Of a stretch of DNA of 64,000 nucleotides, positions 24,392-35,554 are shown in pieces. Numbering within the stretch: the stretch's first letter is position 1; each line of letters starts with the position of its first letter. This stretch comes from Setomelanomma holmii (Eukaryota > Ascomycota > Dothideomycetes > Pleosporales > Phaeosphaeriaceae). The translations under genes and the position numbers were made by a program. The DNA is taken from positions 186,001-250,000 of the forward strand of contig ML978161.1 in the NCBI GenBank assembly GCA_010015745.1. Direction: 5' to 3'. The notes under the pieces were generated by a model. The model worked only from the letters and a program-made list of their open reading frames with translations. It ran no database searches and was not told where the DNA came from.

Positions 24392-25910
24392 GTCAGTCGC
24401 CTCGACGTCTCACACCAACCCGCCTCACCACTCAAAGGTGCTTCTCAGCACGTTCCGCGCGGCTCATTTTACGCAGCTACGACGTTGCAACCCCAGGTCC
24501 GATGATACGACCCTGCTTGGGCCACTGTCACATTCACGAGCTTACGACACGACGACATTCCCTTTGACGGTGGTTTGGCTGCATGCTTCTTGATGGAGCC
24601 ACTACCACCACCACGGCAGTGATGGAGTTTCATGGTCAGCTAGTGGAGCATATCAGGAAATCTCGAACTACAGTTGAAAACCGTGTGTGCAATCATGTCT
24701 GTGTATACTCGCCATTCGTGATGAACAGATCAAAAGCCCTCATTTCCCATCTCAACCTCGACAGCGATACGTGCGGCAGATGCGCTACTGTATGTGGTAT
24801 CCGCAACTTTTCCTCCTTCCAGCATTGTCGTCGTAAGAGCGGCAAAGATTGCTTGTCACTCGTTCGAGGAGAAGCTGATGACGTTGTTCCGTTGCTGCCT
24901 CACTCCGGTCCTCAAGCGTTGCAACAATGTCAAATTGGTCTGCTCTTTTGTGACTAAAGTCCCCGCAGTGACCTTCCACCAGACACAAGCAATGCTCGAG
25001 GCCTGGAATTCTGCGGCGGTGCACCTTGGGCGGTTGATCGTCAACAAGTCTCACGGAAGGCAGTCTATCGCACTTCTCGAGCAAATGCGAGCATTGTACG
25101 GCTCTGGGAAGGGGGCGAACTCACAAACTAAACAGCATTCTTCGAGTCTTCGAGTACCTGACACACGACGTTGATATTGGTTCGATGATCGAGTACACCC
25201 GGCGACTAGGCACCCTAGTCGTCGCATCAATATCCTGCGAATCAAATGTTTGGTTGCCGAAGGGTCTGCCCCCGCTTGGTCTAAAGTGGTGATTGGTACT
25301 GAGCACAGTATCAAGGAAAGGCCCATGCAAAGTGCTGCGCCTACAGGCCCACTGCGCTCACGCTTCCAACAAAGCTGCAGCCTCAATACGAGGGCGTTTT
25401 GCGTTTCGGTTTCTCCGCTTACCCACTGAATGTCACAAAAGGACCGTAATCACGGTACTTCGGCAGCGATAGTGGTGTAAGAAGGGTGGCGTAATTAGAT
25501 GGGCACCGCAAGGGATTAAATACCTTAATCACTCAGCTCATCAAACACCACGAGAGAATGCCTGCTTCACGACATTCGAGGATCATCTCCCCGCATTCTG
25601 GACGAAAGAAAATCAATCAAGCCACTTCTACACCTCTTAGGGGTTCCGATTCACGGACACAGCTTCGGCAACTACCTATTGGAGGAACCGATCACACACG
25701 TGCAGTGCGACTAGGATCATTACGAGACGGTGCAACGCTAGTTAGCCGGTCTAGAACTCCAGCCTATACAACTCACCTTCGCGCAAAGAACGCCCATTAT
25801 ATCGCGACTTTCGGCCCCTCGCCTGCTGTGATTTCGATTACGCTTCTTGGTGTTGCTTCTTCTACGCAGGAATTTATCTCGACGCAACTGCACCGAAGGA
25901 GGTCAAGATA
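24392..25910. other. Interval downstream of helicase, no firm gene
   Basis: The first few hundred bases are presumably the helicase 3' UTR. A plus-strand frame of roughly 150 codons stays open over about 24722-25174 but has no ATG near its start and no motif. The 25440-25560 region could be a promoter for the small membrane protein at 25911. Nothing else recognised. Confidence 0.4.
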
Positions 25911-26523
25911 ATGCGGTCCTCAACTCAACTCCATGCGCTCGCAAGTGCAGCAATCACGCTAGTGGCGCCCATGGACATTCGTCTCGAGGACATTCAATGT
26001 CGCTGCCTATCCTACTCAACGGATGCGAAACCAACACTATGCACATACATGGAGTCACACAATCTGGATTGGCATACAGCAAGCTCGCTCGCATCCGACT
26101 ACGATCTCAAGATCCAATTCGCCAGCCAAACCACCATCTCAAAGGTCCTGTCAATCAACCGTCCGCTGCCGAGCAGTGTATTGCAGAGTATCAGTCATGG
26201 GGAGGTAGCCCCAGTGGATGAGAAGGAACTGCTGCAAAGGGAGAATAAGATCGTGTGTGGTTTTGGCGACGAGGTCAGGCATTTGGGCAGTCATGATAGG
26301 AGTTTGGAGCCGGAGTGCCATTATATTGGGTATCTGGGCGTGGCTTTCATGCTGTTGATGGTATCTTATGTACTCGCGGAGTACATCTGGTCAAGGTGTG
26401 TATCTTCTCCCTGCATTGCGGTACGTTGGCTGACATGAGAATAGATACTTCTCGCACGGCAGCATCAAGTTGACAGGCGAGGAGATGGCCTTGACGGCAG
26501 GCGAGGAGAGCGCCAACGTCTAA
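25911..26523 (+). CDS. Small secretory-pathway membrane protein, unknown function
   Basis: Two exons, 25911-26395 and 26445-26523, joined across a 49-bp intron (GTGTGT donor, GCTGAC branch, TAG acceptor), give 187 residues. The N-terminus looks like a signal peptide (MRSSTQLHALASAAITLVAP). The predicted lumenal part contains several cysteines (CRCLSY, TLCTY, IVCGF, PECHY). A hydrophobic helix at about residues 142-160 (YLGVAFMLLMVSYVLAEYIW) precedes a short cytosolic tail ending GEESANV. This is a type I membrane layout. No family recognised; splice sites and topology support a real gene. Confidence 0.65.
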
Positions 26524-27640
26524 GAGCAACATCACGAGCAAGAGGTATCTGCGGATAACTCCTGAAAGGCAATCTCGATGACTGCGCCACTCTCACGATA
26601 CTGGACGACAGCCTGCGGTATCGTCAACTGCTGCAACCCGAGGTGCAATTGACGACATCTCCCACGCTCCACCATCAACCTCTTTGTCGCGCGATCTTCT
26701 GCGTCCATGATGCATGCGCGCATCATGCGGCGGCGCCGTCTGCGAGCGATCACCACTAGCCTCATCGCATGTCTTGGTGGCTGAATGACGCTATGCAAAA
26801 GCACTACGCCCACGTGCCTCTAGCTGAGCATCTTGAGACGACATCTCCGAGGATCCGACGGTATCTATACTGCAGACATCGGACTGGTGCATATGGCCTG
26901 ATAAGACGGTGCATTAATGCACCTCGCTGCAGCTGGCGCTTCAGTCACCACGATAGCACACCTGCACTTGGGCTTCTCGCCTACCCCGTCTGTGCCTCGT
27001 GACGGGTGATATCTTGCACGACCACGCTCGATGTGGCTTACTACTGCTCACATCGCTCTAGTAGAAGCATATTAGAGCTGGCTTACAAGCACTTCGCGTT
27101 GCGACCCCTTCGTATGGTTCACTGCAAAAGAGCATTAGCTTTGATACCCCGATATTATAGGAAAACCCATGAATCATGTCCATCATCACACACCATTGCG
27201 CTCACTGTCCCACATCAACGTCCTCTTTTACCCATGCTCATCGTCCTTGTATCATGACATAATACTTGAAGAGGCTGATCACAGCATTATCACCACCGAG
27301 TCGACTGTATCCCAGGGGCGACAGAGATAAGGTACTGAGGAAATGTAACGTTCCTTGCGATCCGAGCTCAGGCTTGAACTTTGACTATATGTCACTTCAT
27401 GCTACTTATTCATTTGCCTCTCATGTTGCAGCTGCTCAAAACGAAAGCTTGTAGGTTCTGTTGAAGAGTTGGCTGCGTTTGATGACACTGAAATCCAAGC
27501 TAGTGACGAAACGGGCTAATGCTGCACAACTTTGAGGTAACACAAGCCTCGAGGCCCAGCTTGCACGCCGTCATCGTCATTGCTGTAATTATTTCATTGA
27601 AGATGTCCGTGACATCTTACTATATGATGATCTAGCAGCC
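26524..27640. other. Interval without a recognised gene
   Basis: Short overlapping ORFs only. It flanks the broken HET-domain gene and may be decayed sequence or its former promoter. Confidence 0.4.
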
Positions 27641-29138
27641 ATGAACGCACTCGAAGATTCGCTAGACTTTCGGCACAAGTCCCTGGACGGGGCAGGAGGA
27701 TGCATCCGACTACTGTCGATCTTACCGGATCTCTCTCCGACGGGACTAACACAATGCGAGATTTGGCACGAATCTATCCATGGCACGTATAGTTGTCTCT
27801 CGTACGTATGAGGCTCGGAAATCGACCAACGATATATCCTCGTAATCGGGAAGACTTTCAGAGTCCGCAAGAACCTCTGGGACTTTCTCAGCCTGGCACG
27901 TACAAGGCAAGAGATTGCTCCTGCATACTGGATAGATGCGATTTCCATACAGCAAGACGATATCGACGAGCGAAATGAGCAGGTTGCACAAAAGGGTCGG
28001 ACTTACTTTTGCGCGACAAATGTTGTTGCGTGGTTGGGTTCGAGCGATGACATGACGCAGTTTTTTGACTTGATGAGGCGGTTGAGTGCAGTCAAACCGA
28101 AGACGGAGAAACATGCTCGAGCCGTTTGGCACCGTGAGCAGAACAAAGGAGTACGAGCAAGTTGGCAGATGTTCTGGGCAAACCCTTATTGGACGCGAGC
28201 TTGGATAACGCAAGAGCTCTTTCTAGCGAAGTCTTTGACACTCCTGTGCGGTGAGACAGAGATCAACTCCGCTGAGTTGAAGCCCTTGAGATTGCTATTT
28301 CCGTTGCTGAACAAGACTCTATCCAAAGCTTGGCGGCAATGTGACTCGGATCACCGCGCTCATACTGAAGCCTTGTTCAGAACCTACGTGGATGTCCTGG
28401 CAGGATCGAGGGTTTAAGATCGAGGAAGCACAAACGAAGACCCGAGCAAGAAATTAGTGAGTTTGTTGTGCTCTCTTCAAGGAAGACAATACCAGAATCC
28501 ACGTGACCAGATTTATTCGCTCCTGTCCGTCGCTTACGATGGCCATACGGTCATTGTCGATTGCAGAAGCTCGGACGACAAGCGGACCTACGATGCTATG
28601 TTCGATTACCAGGCTTACCCGCTCATTGAGACTCAATCCCCTCTACAAGCAAGGCGAAGTCGTCGACGAGTTCCATACGCCACTCTTCAAAGTACCCGTG
28701 AGGACCTCGGACTTGGCACCATACAAATCGTCCAGTACACTCACATGGGGATGCACAGAAGAGTCAGATACACTGGCGACGAATATGTATTGTGAAGAGT
28801 GTTCGAAACGAGTCCAAATAGAGCCTGAGAAAGAGCACTTGTTCTTCTTATCAAGAGAGTGCGGAATGAGATGCGGCATCCATCTCGTCGTTCAGAAAAA
28901 GTCCGCAGACGTGATTGAAGCTAGCGGCATCAGAATCACAGCAGAAGAAAATGACTCATACGAAGTGGATATGGTGTATTTGCAAACCATATCACCAGAG
29001 CATAGCAGCGACGAGGAGCGTTTTGAGAAGCGCCAACTGTTCAACATATACCTTGGCTTAAGCTCGTTGCTGGAGATTGCTCGATATGGAGCAGACAGCT
29101 ACGATGAGATATGCACAAGGTCGACAATGACATGGTGA
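27641..29138 (+). pseudogene. HET-domain (heterokaryon incompatibility-type) gene, disrupted
   Basis: From the ATG at 27641 one frame shows HET-domain hallmarks: an IRLLSILP-like segment, then YSCLSYV, which should continue WG but meets TGA at 27809-27811. The same frame continues with RKNLWDFL, AYWIDAISIQQ (the conserved W-I-D-A-x-x-I-x-Q motif), VVAWLG, PYWTRAWITQELFLA and LLCG. A second in-frame stop, TAA, lies at 28415-28417, then DPRDQIYSLLSVA, another recurrent HET-protein motif. Between about 28590 and 28640 coding character moves to the +1 frame and runs to 29138. A GT-AG intron of 56 bp at the first stop is possible but does not keep the frame and would delete the conserved motif. 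Three lesions indicate a pseudogene, or a poorly resolved sequence. Functional members mediate non-self recognition in fungi. Confidence 0.8.
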
Positions 29139-29809
29139 CATTGCTCTCTGCACGTCACTCGATTCGGCAATCAAGCAGGCGTGGTCAAGAAAAGCGGATT
29201 CTTGTGACTTGATTTGGTCGCTCCAAGAACGCACAAGAATAATTTCAGAAATGACCGACACGCTCAAGGCTTCAAGTAAGCATGGCATCTATCCCTCGTC
29301 AGCCGGGGATGAGGTTGCAAGCAATTGAACTGTGGCTCTTGGGTACAGCGCTCTCGAGACAAGGGGGACGTTTCCTCTGCTGTATACTAGGAAGTGTTCT
29401 TTCATAGCACAGCGTGAGTCGATCCAGTCATGAAACTGTCGGTCCAAAGGCGTCGATCTTTATGCTATTTCATACCTTGCGTGTGGATTTATGTCGCCGT
29501 CGATTTAGATTTCTAGTGCAATAGTTCATTCACATGAGCCAAGTTACGCTGCATTACTGCACTCATCCACTGACCGAGTATCCTGCACCTCACATTCAAA
29601 ACCATCTTGGAAGCTATTCTTAAACGAGCGATATTCCGCCCCAAGCCCCTTCCGGAACTCTATTATATAGTATTGTTTATATGTACATACACATTCCAAG
29701 ATGACCGGTATAGACGTAGACAGGATAAGCGCCAATGATCCCCATATATGATGACCGTCCTAATCCTCGGACTAGCATGCAACAACATTCGCTAATGGGT
29801 ATAAACGCT
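29139..29809. other. Short interval, no gene seen
   Basis: Between the broken HET gene and the end of the extended CAP10 reading frame. Probably contains the 3' UTR of the minus-strand CAP10 gene. No gene-like frame. Confidence 0.4.
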
Positions 29810-29989
29810 TCATCGTTCCAGATCCAGATCCTTATCCAAGGCTACCAAGAATTGGTCCCCATTTTCAAGTGAGAGTTCCGTATCCAAGACATTGTTTCCG
29901 GACTTCTTGATTGTTTGGCGCATAGATCCTGCGGGACTATATTCGTCTTCGTCGACTTCCGCTTCTATGTGCGCAGGTTCGTCGGATAG
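29810..29989 (-). other. Open 59-codon extension behind TGA-CTA (readthrough candidate)
   Basis: Directly after the TGA at 29990-29992 the CAP10 frame stays open for 59 codons to a TGA at 29810-29812. The encoded tail is acidic and hydrophilic (EAEVDEDEYSPAG, then TELSLENGDQFLVALDKDLD). The stop context is TGA followed by CTA, the context known for efficient translational readthrough in fungi and animals. The tail does not end in a PTS1 tripeptide. Confidence 0.45.
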
Positions 29990-31652
29990 TCAACCGGCAC
30001 TTTTGGGCCAGGTGTACTGTATTTTGGGTTCGTATAATCTGGTTGCAAATCAGTATACGATCACTTCCCGCTTGAACATGCCGGAACTACTCACATGAAT
30101 GTCTCGTAACGAACTCCCCGCTTCTGCTCTCTCTTGACTCTCTTGCTGTCCTTCCCGCTTTCTGCACCAAGCTCGACGCCCTCGTACAACATCGGTTCGA
30201 AGGCTAACACGTCTTTCCATCTGGAGATCAATCGTCGCCAATAACACGCCTCGGCTGCTTGTGTCAGGTAGCGCTCCCTGAAGACCGCTACGTTGTTGTC
30301 TGCGATGCGCTTCGCCTTTTCTGGGTGGTCCAGCAGGTCTTCCATAGCCGCGGATAGATCTGAAAAGTCGCGCTCAACCTCGACAAAGTTCTGATTTGTG
30401 CCGTTGTTGCGGAAAAGATAGTGGTAGTGCTGGATCCATTGCAGCTTGTGCGATACGATGACGGAGCGACACAACTGGCGGTATTTGAGGGAGCCGGAAT
30501 AGGATCGACCTTGCGAAGCGTCAGTCTCGATCAGCGTAACTTGTTTTTGCGGCCGAATGGGTTGCATTTCGGCGTCGTGTGACGTACCCTCTGCGTGTGC
30601 AATAAACATGTAGTTGCACTGGTCGACTGGCCCTAGAAATTGCTCCTTGAAGTTTGGGTCCGTCCACTTAAGCTGTCCAACGTCGCTCCACGGCTTGCCC
30701 TTCGCTGCGTCCAAAAGTGCTCTCCGCAACTTGGGCGCGAATGTGATCTTGCCTCGCCAAACAAGCTTCTCCATCTTCTGGTCCCATGGCTCAACACTTT
30801 CGCGCTGTATTGCCTCGTTCGCGACCTCGTCGAGCGTGCCCAGCGCCGGCATATCCCAGCTCCAGAAGCCGAAATCAGGTATCAGCCAGAGATTGTGGTC
30901 TTGTACGCGACGAGCGAGCGACCACATGGGCTTCGTGGGCTGCGCGGGAAGGTCTTCGACGGAAAAGACGAACTCGATGTTTGGGATTTCGACGCTTGCA
31001 GGTGCGGAGAGAACGGATCGATACATGGCGCTTAACGATGCTATGGCTTTCTGGCGGTTGACATTGTCCACAAGGAACGTCTCGATAATGTAGAGCTGTC
31101 ATTTTCGTCAGTTGGTGCTCCACGATTTACACTAATGCTACATACCTCTCTGTCGTATATCATACCACGGACCATGCCCTTGGTGAGATCGAAGCTTGTC
31201 AGGTCTTCTTGAGTCACTTTGCCCCAGCGCTTTCGCACTTTGACGGCGCGCTCAATGTCCTCATACTGTCCAGGAAAGGCACTCTGGCACTGCTCGTCGT
31301 CCAGGCCATAATTGTTCTTGTCTCTCCGGTAGTTGAAGGTCCACGGGTCGGCCTCGGTCAGATTCGCAGCTAGTATAGCCTGATTTGACGCGCAGTCCAG
31401 ACATGTGTCGCACTGGAAGTTTGTGCTGAATTCGCACAAACACCTCCCAGCGGGCAGCACCTCCTTGACAAGCCCCGGTAACCGTGGATTCTCAGTGCGC
31501 GTCCCGTACAGGATGGAGCATATCAGCAGGAACAGCAGTGCGCATGTTGAGACGAAGAAGAAAGTCAGGATGTCTGAAGCACCAGGACAACGTCGTCGGT
31601 AGACTGTCTTGTCCTTGCGCTCTTCGACAATCCACATCTTCTTCATCAACAT
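29990..31652 (-). CDS. CAP10/GT90-family glycosyltransferase, type II membrane
   Basis: Exons 31146-31652, 30095-31095 and 29990-30038 join in frame to 518 residues. The 50-bp intron has GTATGT and ACTGAC signals; the 56-bp one has GTGAGT, TACTGAT and CAG. A single hydrophobic helix near the N-terminus (ILTFFFVSTCALLFLLICSIL) gives a type II Golgi-like layout. A Cys-rich stem follows, then the CAP10 region: FSVEDLPAQ, MWSLARR, IPDFGFWSWDMPALG, EPWDQKMEKLVWRG, YMFIAHAEGTS, SGSLKYRQLCRSVI and QWIQHYHYLF. CAP10 homologues transfer sugars such as xylose in the secretory pathway. The start is uncertain: 31652 is the first ATG in the exon, but the frame is open to about 31736, just after an ACAG acceptor, so an upstream exon is likely. 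If intron 2 is retained, translation ends at the donor itself (ATG TGA GT). Confidence 0.87.
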
Positions 31653-33223
31653 TTGCGAGAGCGTATTCCGGCGCTCGCGTGGCCGAGGCAGGGTGGCGGC
31701 GAGATGCGACACGCGCGACTCGAGGTCGTTGTGCGCGTGTACTCTGTATTATTAGGCGTAGGTAGCTAACGACGGCGGCGACATGGATGACGGATGTGCG
31801 GTAGTCTATTAGGCAGTGCAAAAGGACAGTTTCTTCAGGAATTAGCGAGTGCGGCGATGGCGGTGCGGCGGTTGCAGCAGAGCCAAGGCGTGGTTGAGGG
31901 GGCGGAGAGGGCGAGAGAGGAGGTGGTCGCGAAGGATGATCAAGCAATGGTAAAAATGGCAGCCGTCAGTATGCGTGGTAGTGTCTTTGCATGATTATCA
32001 AGACGAGGATTGCCCATTGGCACGGCGCTAGAAGCTGCGGAGCGCGTTGGGTGGTGGTGGGAAAAAAGGAGCGGAGACTGGACCCATCTCGAGTTTGAAC
32101 GGTGCAGTAGGCCGGGGGGAGGCGCGCTACGGGCTAGGGTGTGAGGTCTGCCATCAAGATTTACACCCGCGCCATTCCCAGAGCATCGCAGATTCAATAC
32201 ATTCTCCGCCTACTGCAGCCCGTAGTCGTGCTTCTTATCGCTGTGTTGTCGACAGTGACCTCATGCGGACTTTCGCTGTGGTCGCTGACTGCTGTGCTCG
32301 TGGCATGCCTTCAACATGGCAATCGCCATACACGCGTCCTCTGTGCGTCTTATCTTCATCCAGGAAAGCGCCATGCACATCGGAGCGATCATGATCGCAT
32401 AAATACCACCCTCTGTCTTGTGCGCAATCTCATCCGCCGGAATCCTCACACATTGCCAATTGTCATCACGCGAAATTCTCAACATGTTTCGTTTAAAAGA
32501 TCTTCAGGCTTAGGTTTCATCGCACAGCGCATGTCATTTGCACTTGAGCCTCAGGGTCTCCGCTAGTGGCAAGAGCGAAGAGAATCTGTAACACAAGATT
32601 TCGGAGCAGAGACCGCGGCTTCTGCTAGCACAACCAAGCTTCACTGACAGCGGGCCTGGGTGGGTCTGGCCTGCAGCTTCATGTAGACAGCCCCAGATTG
32701 TTCTGAAAGTACTTGGCTCCGGTTGTCGTGGCATGTATAGAGATAAGAACGGCCCTCTCGCAGGATGCTTCGCATGCGCAGGTGATGAATTTGTGAGACA
32801 CTCATCAATTCGTCACGAGGTTCACTAGACTATGTGCAAATTGCTCAAAGAACTCCCCAAGGGCCTGCGACCTATCCAACAAGGGAGGCTTCCTATGCTG
32901 ATTCAACCAACCAATGCAATGCCAATGAAAATCTGCGTACAAAGGAAACAAGAAAGCTGTGCAAGAGCTCACATAATGTAAGTCATCGATTGATAAAGGG
33001 CGTATGGAAACGTGTAGCCGGGCTATGTACACAAGAAGCCAGGAGAAGCGAAAGAGAGAAAGTATGTTTTTGAAAATGTTCAATGAAGCGAACGTGAGCT
33101 GCCCCCTTGTCGGGTATGGCTCAGCATCATACGAGGCCAGCGACCAACAAGCTCTGCAATGCAAAGACATGTGAAGTGCCAACAACTGTCGGCGGCGCTG
33201 GTTCTACGCGAGCGGACTGTCAA
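31653..33223. other. Interval with probable upstream CAP10 exon
   Basis: The minus strand between 31653 and 31736 stays in the CAP10 frame and encodes a coiled-coil-like segment (NDLESRVSHLAATL). The first coding exon was not found; an ATG at about 32017 begins a frame of only 25 codons with no good donor. The remainder shows no convincing gene. Confidence 0.4.
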
Positions 33224-35554
33224 TTAGACTGACAGCACATGCATGTCGTTCTGATCCGCGGCTGTTGGGATCTGGAAGGGGTTGAAGGCAGCTGTCTTGC
33301 CCTTGTAGGCTTGGGCAGCGAGGCCCATCTCGCGCATGCGTTCTGCGCCACGGCCAGGTGCAGGACGCTTCTCCTTGGCAGGTTTGCGATGTTGCTTCCT
33401 GTAGAGTTGCTCCTTGCGACGCTGTCTCTTCTTCTCGAGGCCAACCTGGATGTCAATGGCACGACGGACAGGCATCTCGTTCGGGCCGACTTCATCGTCA
33501 GCATACTCGAGAGGATTCGGGCCTGGCGTGAGTGGAGTGCGAGGCACTGAAGCGGACATGATCAAAGCAGGTCGCTCGGCCAAGCCTCCGAATCGGATCG
33601 CCATTTCGCTGCGCTGGCGTGCGGCCAAGGGGTTGACAGAACCACGTCGACTAGGTGGAGGCGACCTTAGGCGCATTGGTGGGGGTGGGGAATGAAGGCG
33701 CTTGGGAGACACGCCAAAAAGCTTGCGAGGTGGAGGTGGAGAACGATGCATTATGCGTTTCATGGGTGGTGGTGACCGCAACCGCTTTGGTGATTGTGCA
33801 GGTGAGCGCTTCTTGGGAACCTCCTTGCGACGACCTCGTGAATCGCCATCAATGTGGTCCATGCGACCGTGGAACATGAATTGATTGTCGCTCTCAGAAA
33901 CCGCGCGCTCATGCTCAGACACCTCGTCCTCTTCATCGTCGGGGAGTTCGGGGTCTGATGTTGGGAACGAAGGATCAATGTCCTGAGGAACAGGCTTGTG
34001 CTTGGCAGCACGACGGCGTTCGAGCGTTGACATATATGCCGCTTCTAGTGGTCTGTCCTCATCTAAGGTTCCGCAGACGAAGTCCGTACTATCCGGCAAC
34101 TCCGGGCTTGGAGCTCGGATGTTGACTGCTCGAGATCGCCTGCGCTTGGAGTGTGGCTTTCCAGGGAACTCAAAGGCCTGGCGGCTCTCCAGCGATCCGA
34201 TTGATGATTCAGAGACAGTGCGGGTGGTCTTCATTCGAAGCTGCTCGAGGTGCTCGACAGAAGTGGCGGCGGTTGATGCGCCAGGAGCCCACCAATTGTA
34301 GTCGGAGCCTGCATCGCTCTCGTTGTCAGAGACCGCGAAACCGTTCTCATCATCAGTTTGGAAGCCTTCGTCCGTGGCGTCACTATAGTCACCGCCATCG
34401 TCTTTATCCTCGTCGAGCAACTCGTCGTCATCATCTAACTCATTTCCCTCCTCGTCCTCATCCTCTTCCTCGAGAGCTTCCTCCTCGACCTCCTCACCCA
34501 ATTGACGCAGATCGTTCTCGACCTTGAGCGTGTCAGACACAGTGAGTCGATTGCGATGACAGGTCGAGACCTGAGTCCATTCGTCCACCTCCTCCTCCGA
34601 ACTAGCAAACTCGTGAAATCGGTAGGCTTCGCAGCGAGCAAGGTCTGAATTGAGGCTCAAACGGCGGGGTCGGTCAATAACAGAAGTTTTGCGAACACTG
34701 ACAGGAGAGCTGTTGCGCACTGTCGAGTCGGAGTCGCGATGCGCTTTTGGCTTTGGCGATGAGGGAATACGGCGTGCCGATGGTGCTGGGCTGACCATGC
34801 GAACGCGGGGCTTCGGGGGTTGAGAGGGTGCGTCAGTTGAGACTTTGGACGGGCAGGCAAACTTGATGGTGCAAACGCGCTTGGGAGGCTCCTCGGGCTG
34901 TGGAATAGACGCAAGCTTGGGCAGCTCTGCAGCAGGCTTCTCGGCCTTCTTGCCACACACAAACATGATGCAGCGTTTCCTGCCCAGTACAGCTTCGACA
35001 TTCTGCTCGCCCGCTGGTGGAGTTGGTGCCTTATGTAGGGGACTGATGTTCTCGTCATCGTGAGCTACGACTGCGACTGTCTGCTCAAACGGCTTCTTGT
35101 TGAACAGTGGGATCATGCTGTGGAACGAGGATGCAGGAGGTGGTGGGCTAGGCGTGCTTGTGCGCGATAGCGGACTTGTGAAGCCTCCATCGCTCGTCAG
35201 ATCAGCTGTGGTGACGCTGTTGTTGCTCCATGTGGAGGCGGTCGACATTCCCCGGACCGGACTCTTATCGGAGTGCTCCTCCACTGGCGAGGTCGTGTTC
35301 GAGCTGGCTTGTAGTGCGGTAGTCAAGAGCGACGTCTGTCGGTCGCAGCGAGGTTTTGACTTGATGAAAGAGGAGGATGGGCGGAATTGTAGTGGTGCGG
35401 GCCGTGGAGTACGTGAGGGTTCGGGCGGTTCGTCGACTTCGGCCACAATGTCCTCCTCGGAAGCCGTGGCTGGTGGGGTCGTGTTCGGTATGTTCTGCAC
35501 GCTTCCCATTGCCAATGTGCCCTGTCGGCTAATGTGCTCGTGTTCGTTCGCCAT
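33224..35554 (-). CDS. Large disordered fungal protein (DUF2457-like, probably nuclear)
   Basis: A single uninterrupted frame of 776 residues starting at the ATG at 35554. The N-terminal half is Ser/Pro/Thr-rich and contains two short conserved-looking Cys blocks, GRKRCIMFVCGKK and KRVCTIKFACPS. The centre is very acidic (about residues 355-400; runs of E and D). The C-terminal part has a repeated motif of the type (K)RLxSPPPxxR, about five copies around residues 625-665, and ends in a basic stretch with KKRQRRKEQLYRKQHRKPAKEKRPAPG. This suggests a nuclear, phosphorylated and intrinsically disordered protein. I associate the HISRQGTLA and GRKRCIMF/CTIKFACPS signatures with the fungal DUF2457 family, from memory and with modest certainty. 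Function unknown. A minus-strand TACTAAC branch site and CAG acceptor near 36170-36213 suggest a 5'-UTR intron upstream. Confidence 0.75.
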   Translation of the reverse strand: MANEHEHISRQGTLAMGSVQNIPNTTPPATASEEDIVAEVDEPPEPSRTPRPAPLQFRPSSSFIKSKPRCDRQTSLLTTALQASSNTTSPVEEHSDKSPVRGMSTASTWSNNSVTTADLTSDGGFTSPLSRTSTPSPPPPASSFHSMIPLFNKKPFEQTVAVVAHDDENISPLHKAPTPPAGEQNVEAVLGRKRCIMFVCGKKAEKPAAELPKLASIPQPEEPPKRVCTIKFACPSKVSTDAPSQPPKPRVRMVSPAPSARRIPSSPKPKAHRDSDSTVRNSSPVSVRKTSVIDRPRRLSLNSDLARCEAYRFHEFASSEEEVDEWTQVSTCHRNRLTVSDTLKVENDLRQLGEEVEEEALEEEDEDEEGNELDDDDELLDEDKDDGGDYSDATDEGFQTDDENGFAVSDNESDAGSDYNWWAPGASTAATSVEHLEQLRMKTTRTVSESSIGSLESRQAFEFPGKPHSKRRRSRAVNIRAPSPELPDSTDFVCGTLDEDRPLEAAYMSTLERRRAAKHKPVPQDIDPSFPTSDPELPDDEEDEVSEHERAVSESDNQFMFHGRMDHIDGDSRGRRKEVPKKRSPAQSPKRLRSPPPMKRIMHRSPPPPRKLFGVSPKRLHSPPPPMRLRSPPPSRRGSVNPLAARQRSEMAIRFGGLAERPALIMSASVPRTPLTPGPNPLEYADDEVGPNEMPVRRAIDIQVGLEKKRQRRKEQLYRKQHRKPAKEKRPAPGRGAERMREMGLAAQAYKGKTAAFNPFQIPTAADQNDMHVLSV

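Noticed and set aside
24722..25174. About 150-codon open plus-strand frame after the helicase
   Set aside because: No ATG at its 5' end, no acceptor of quality, no recognisable domain; probably 3' UTR or chance.
27805..27860. GT-AG intron (56 bp) as an explanation for the first HET stop
   Set aside because: Its removal breaks the frame with the downstream HET motifs and deletes the conserved W-G motif.
29955..30007. Short introns spanning the CAP10 TGA-CTA as an alternative to readthrough
   Set aside because: The in-frame option is 36 bp, too short for a fungal intron; the 53-bp option puts the acidic tail out of frame.
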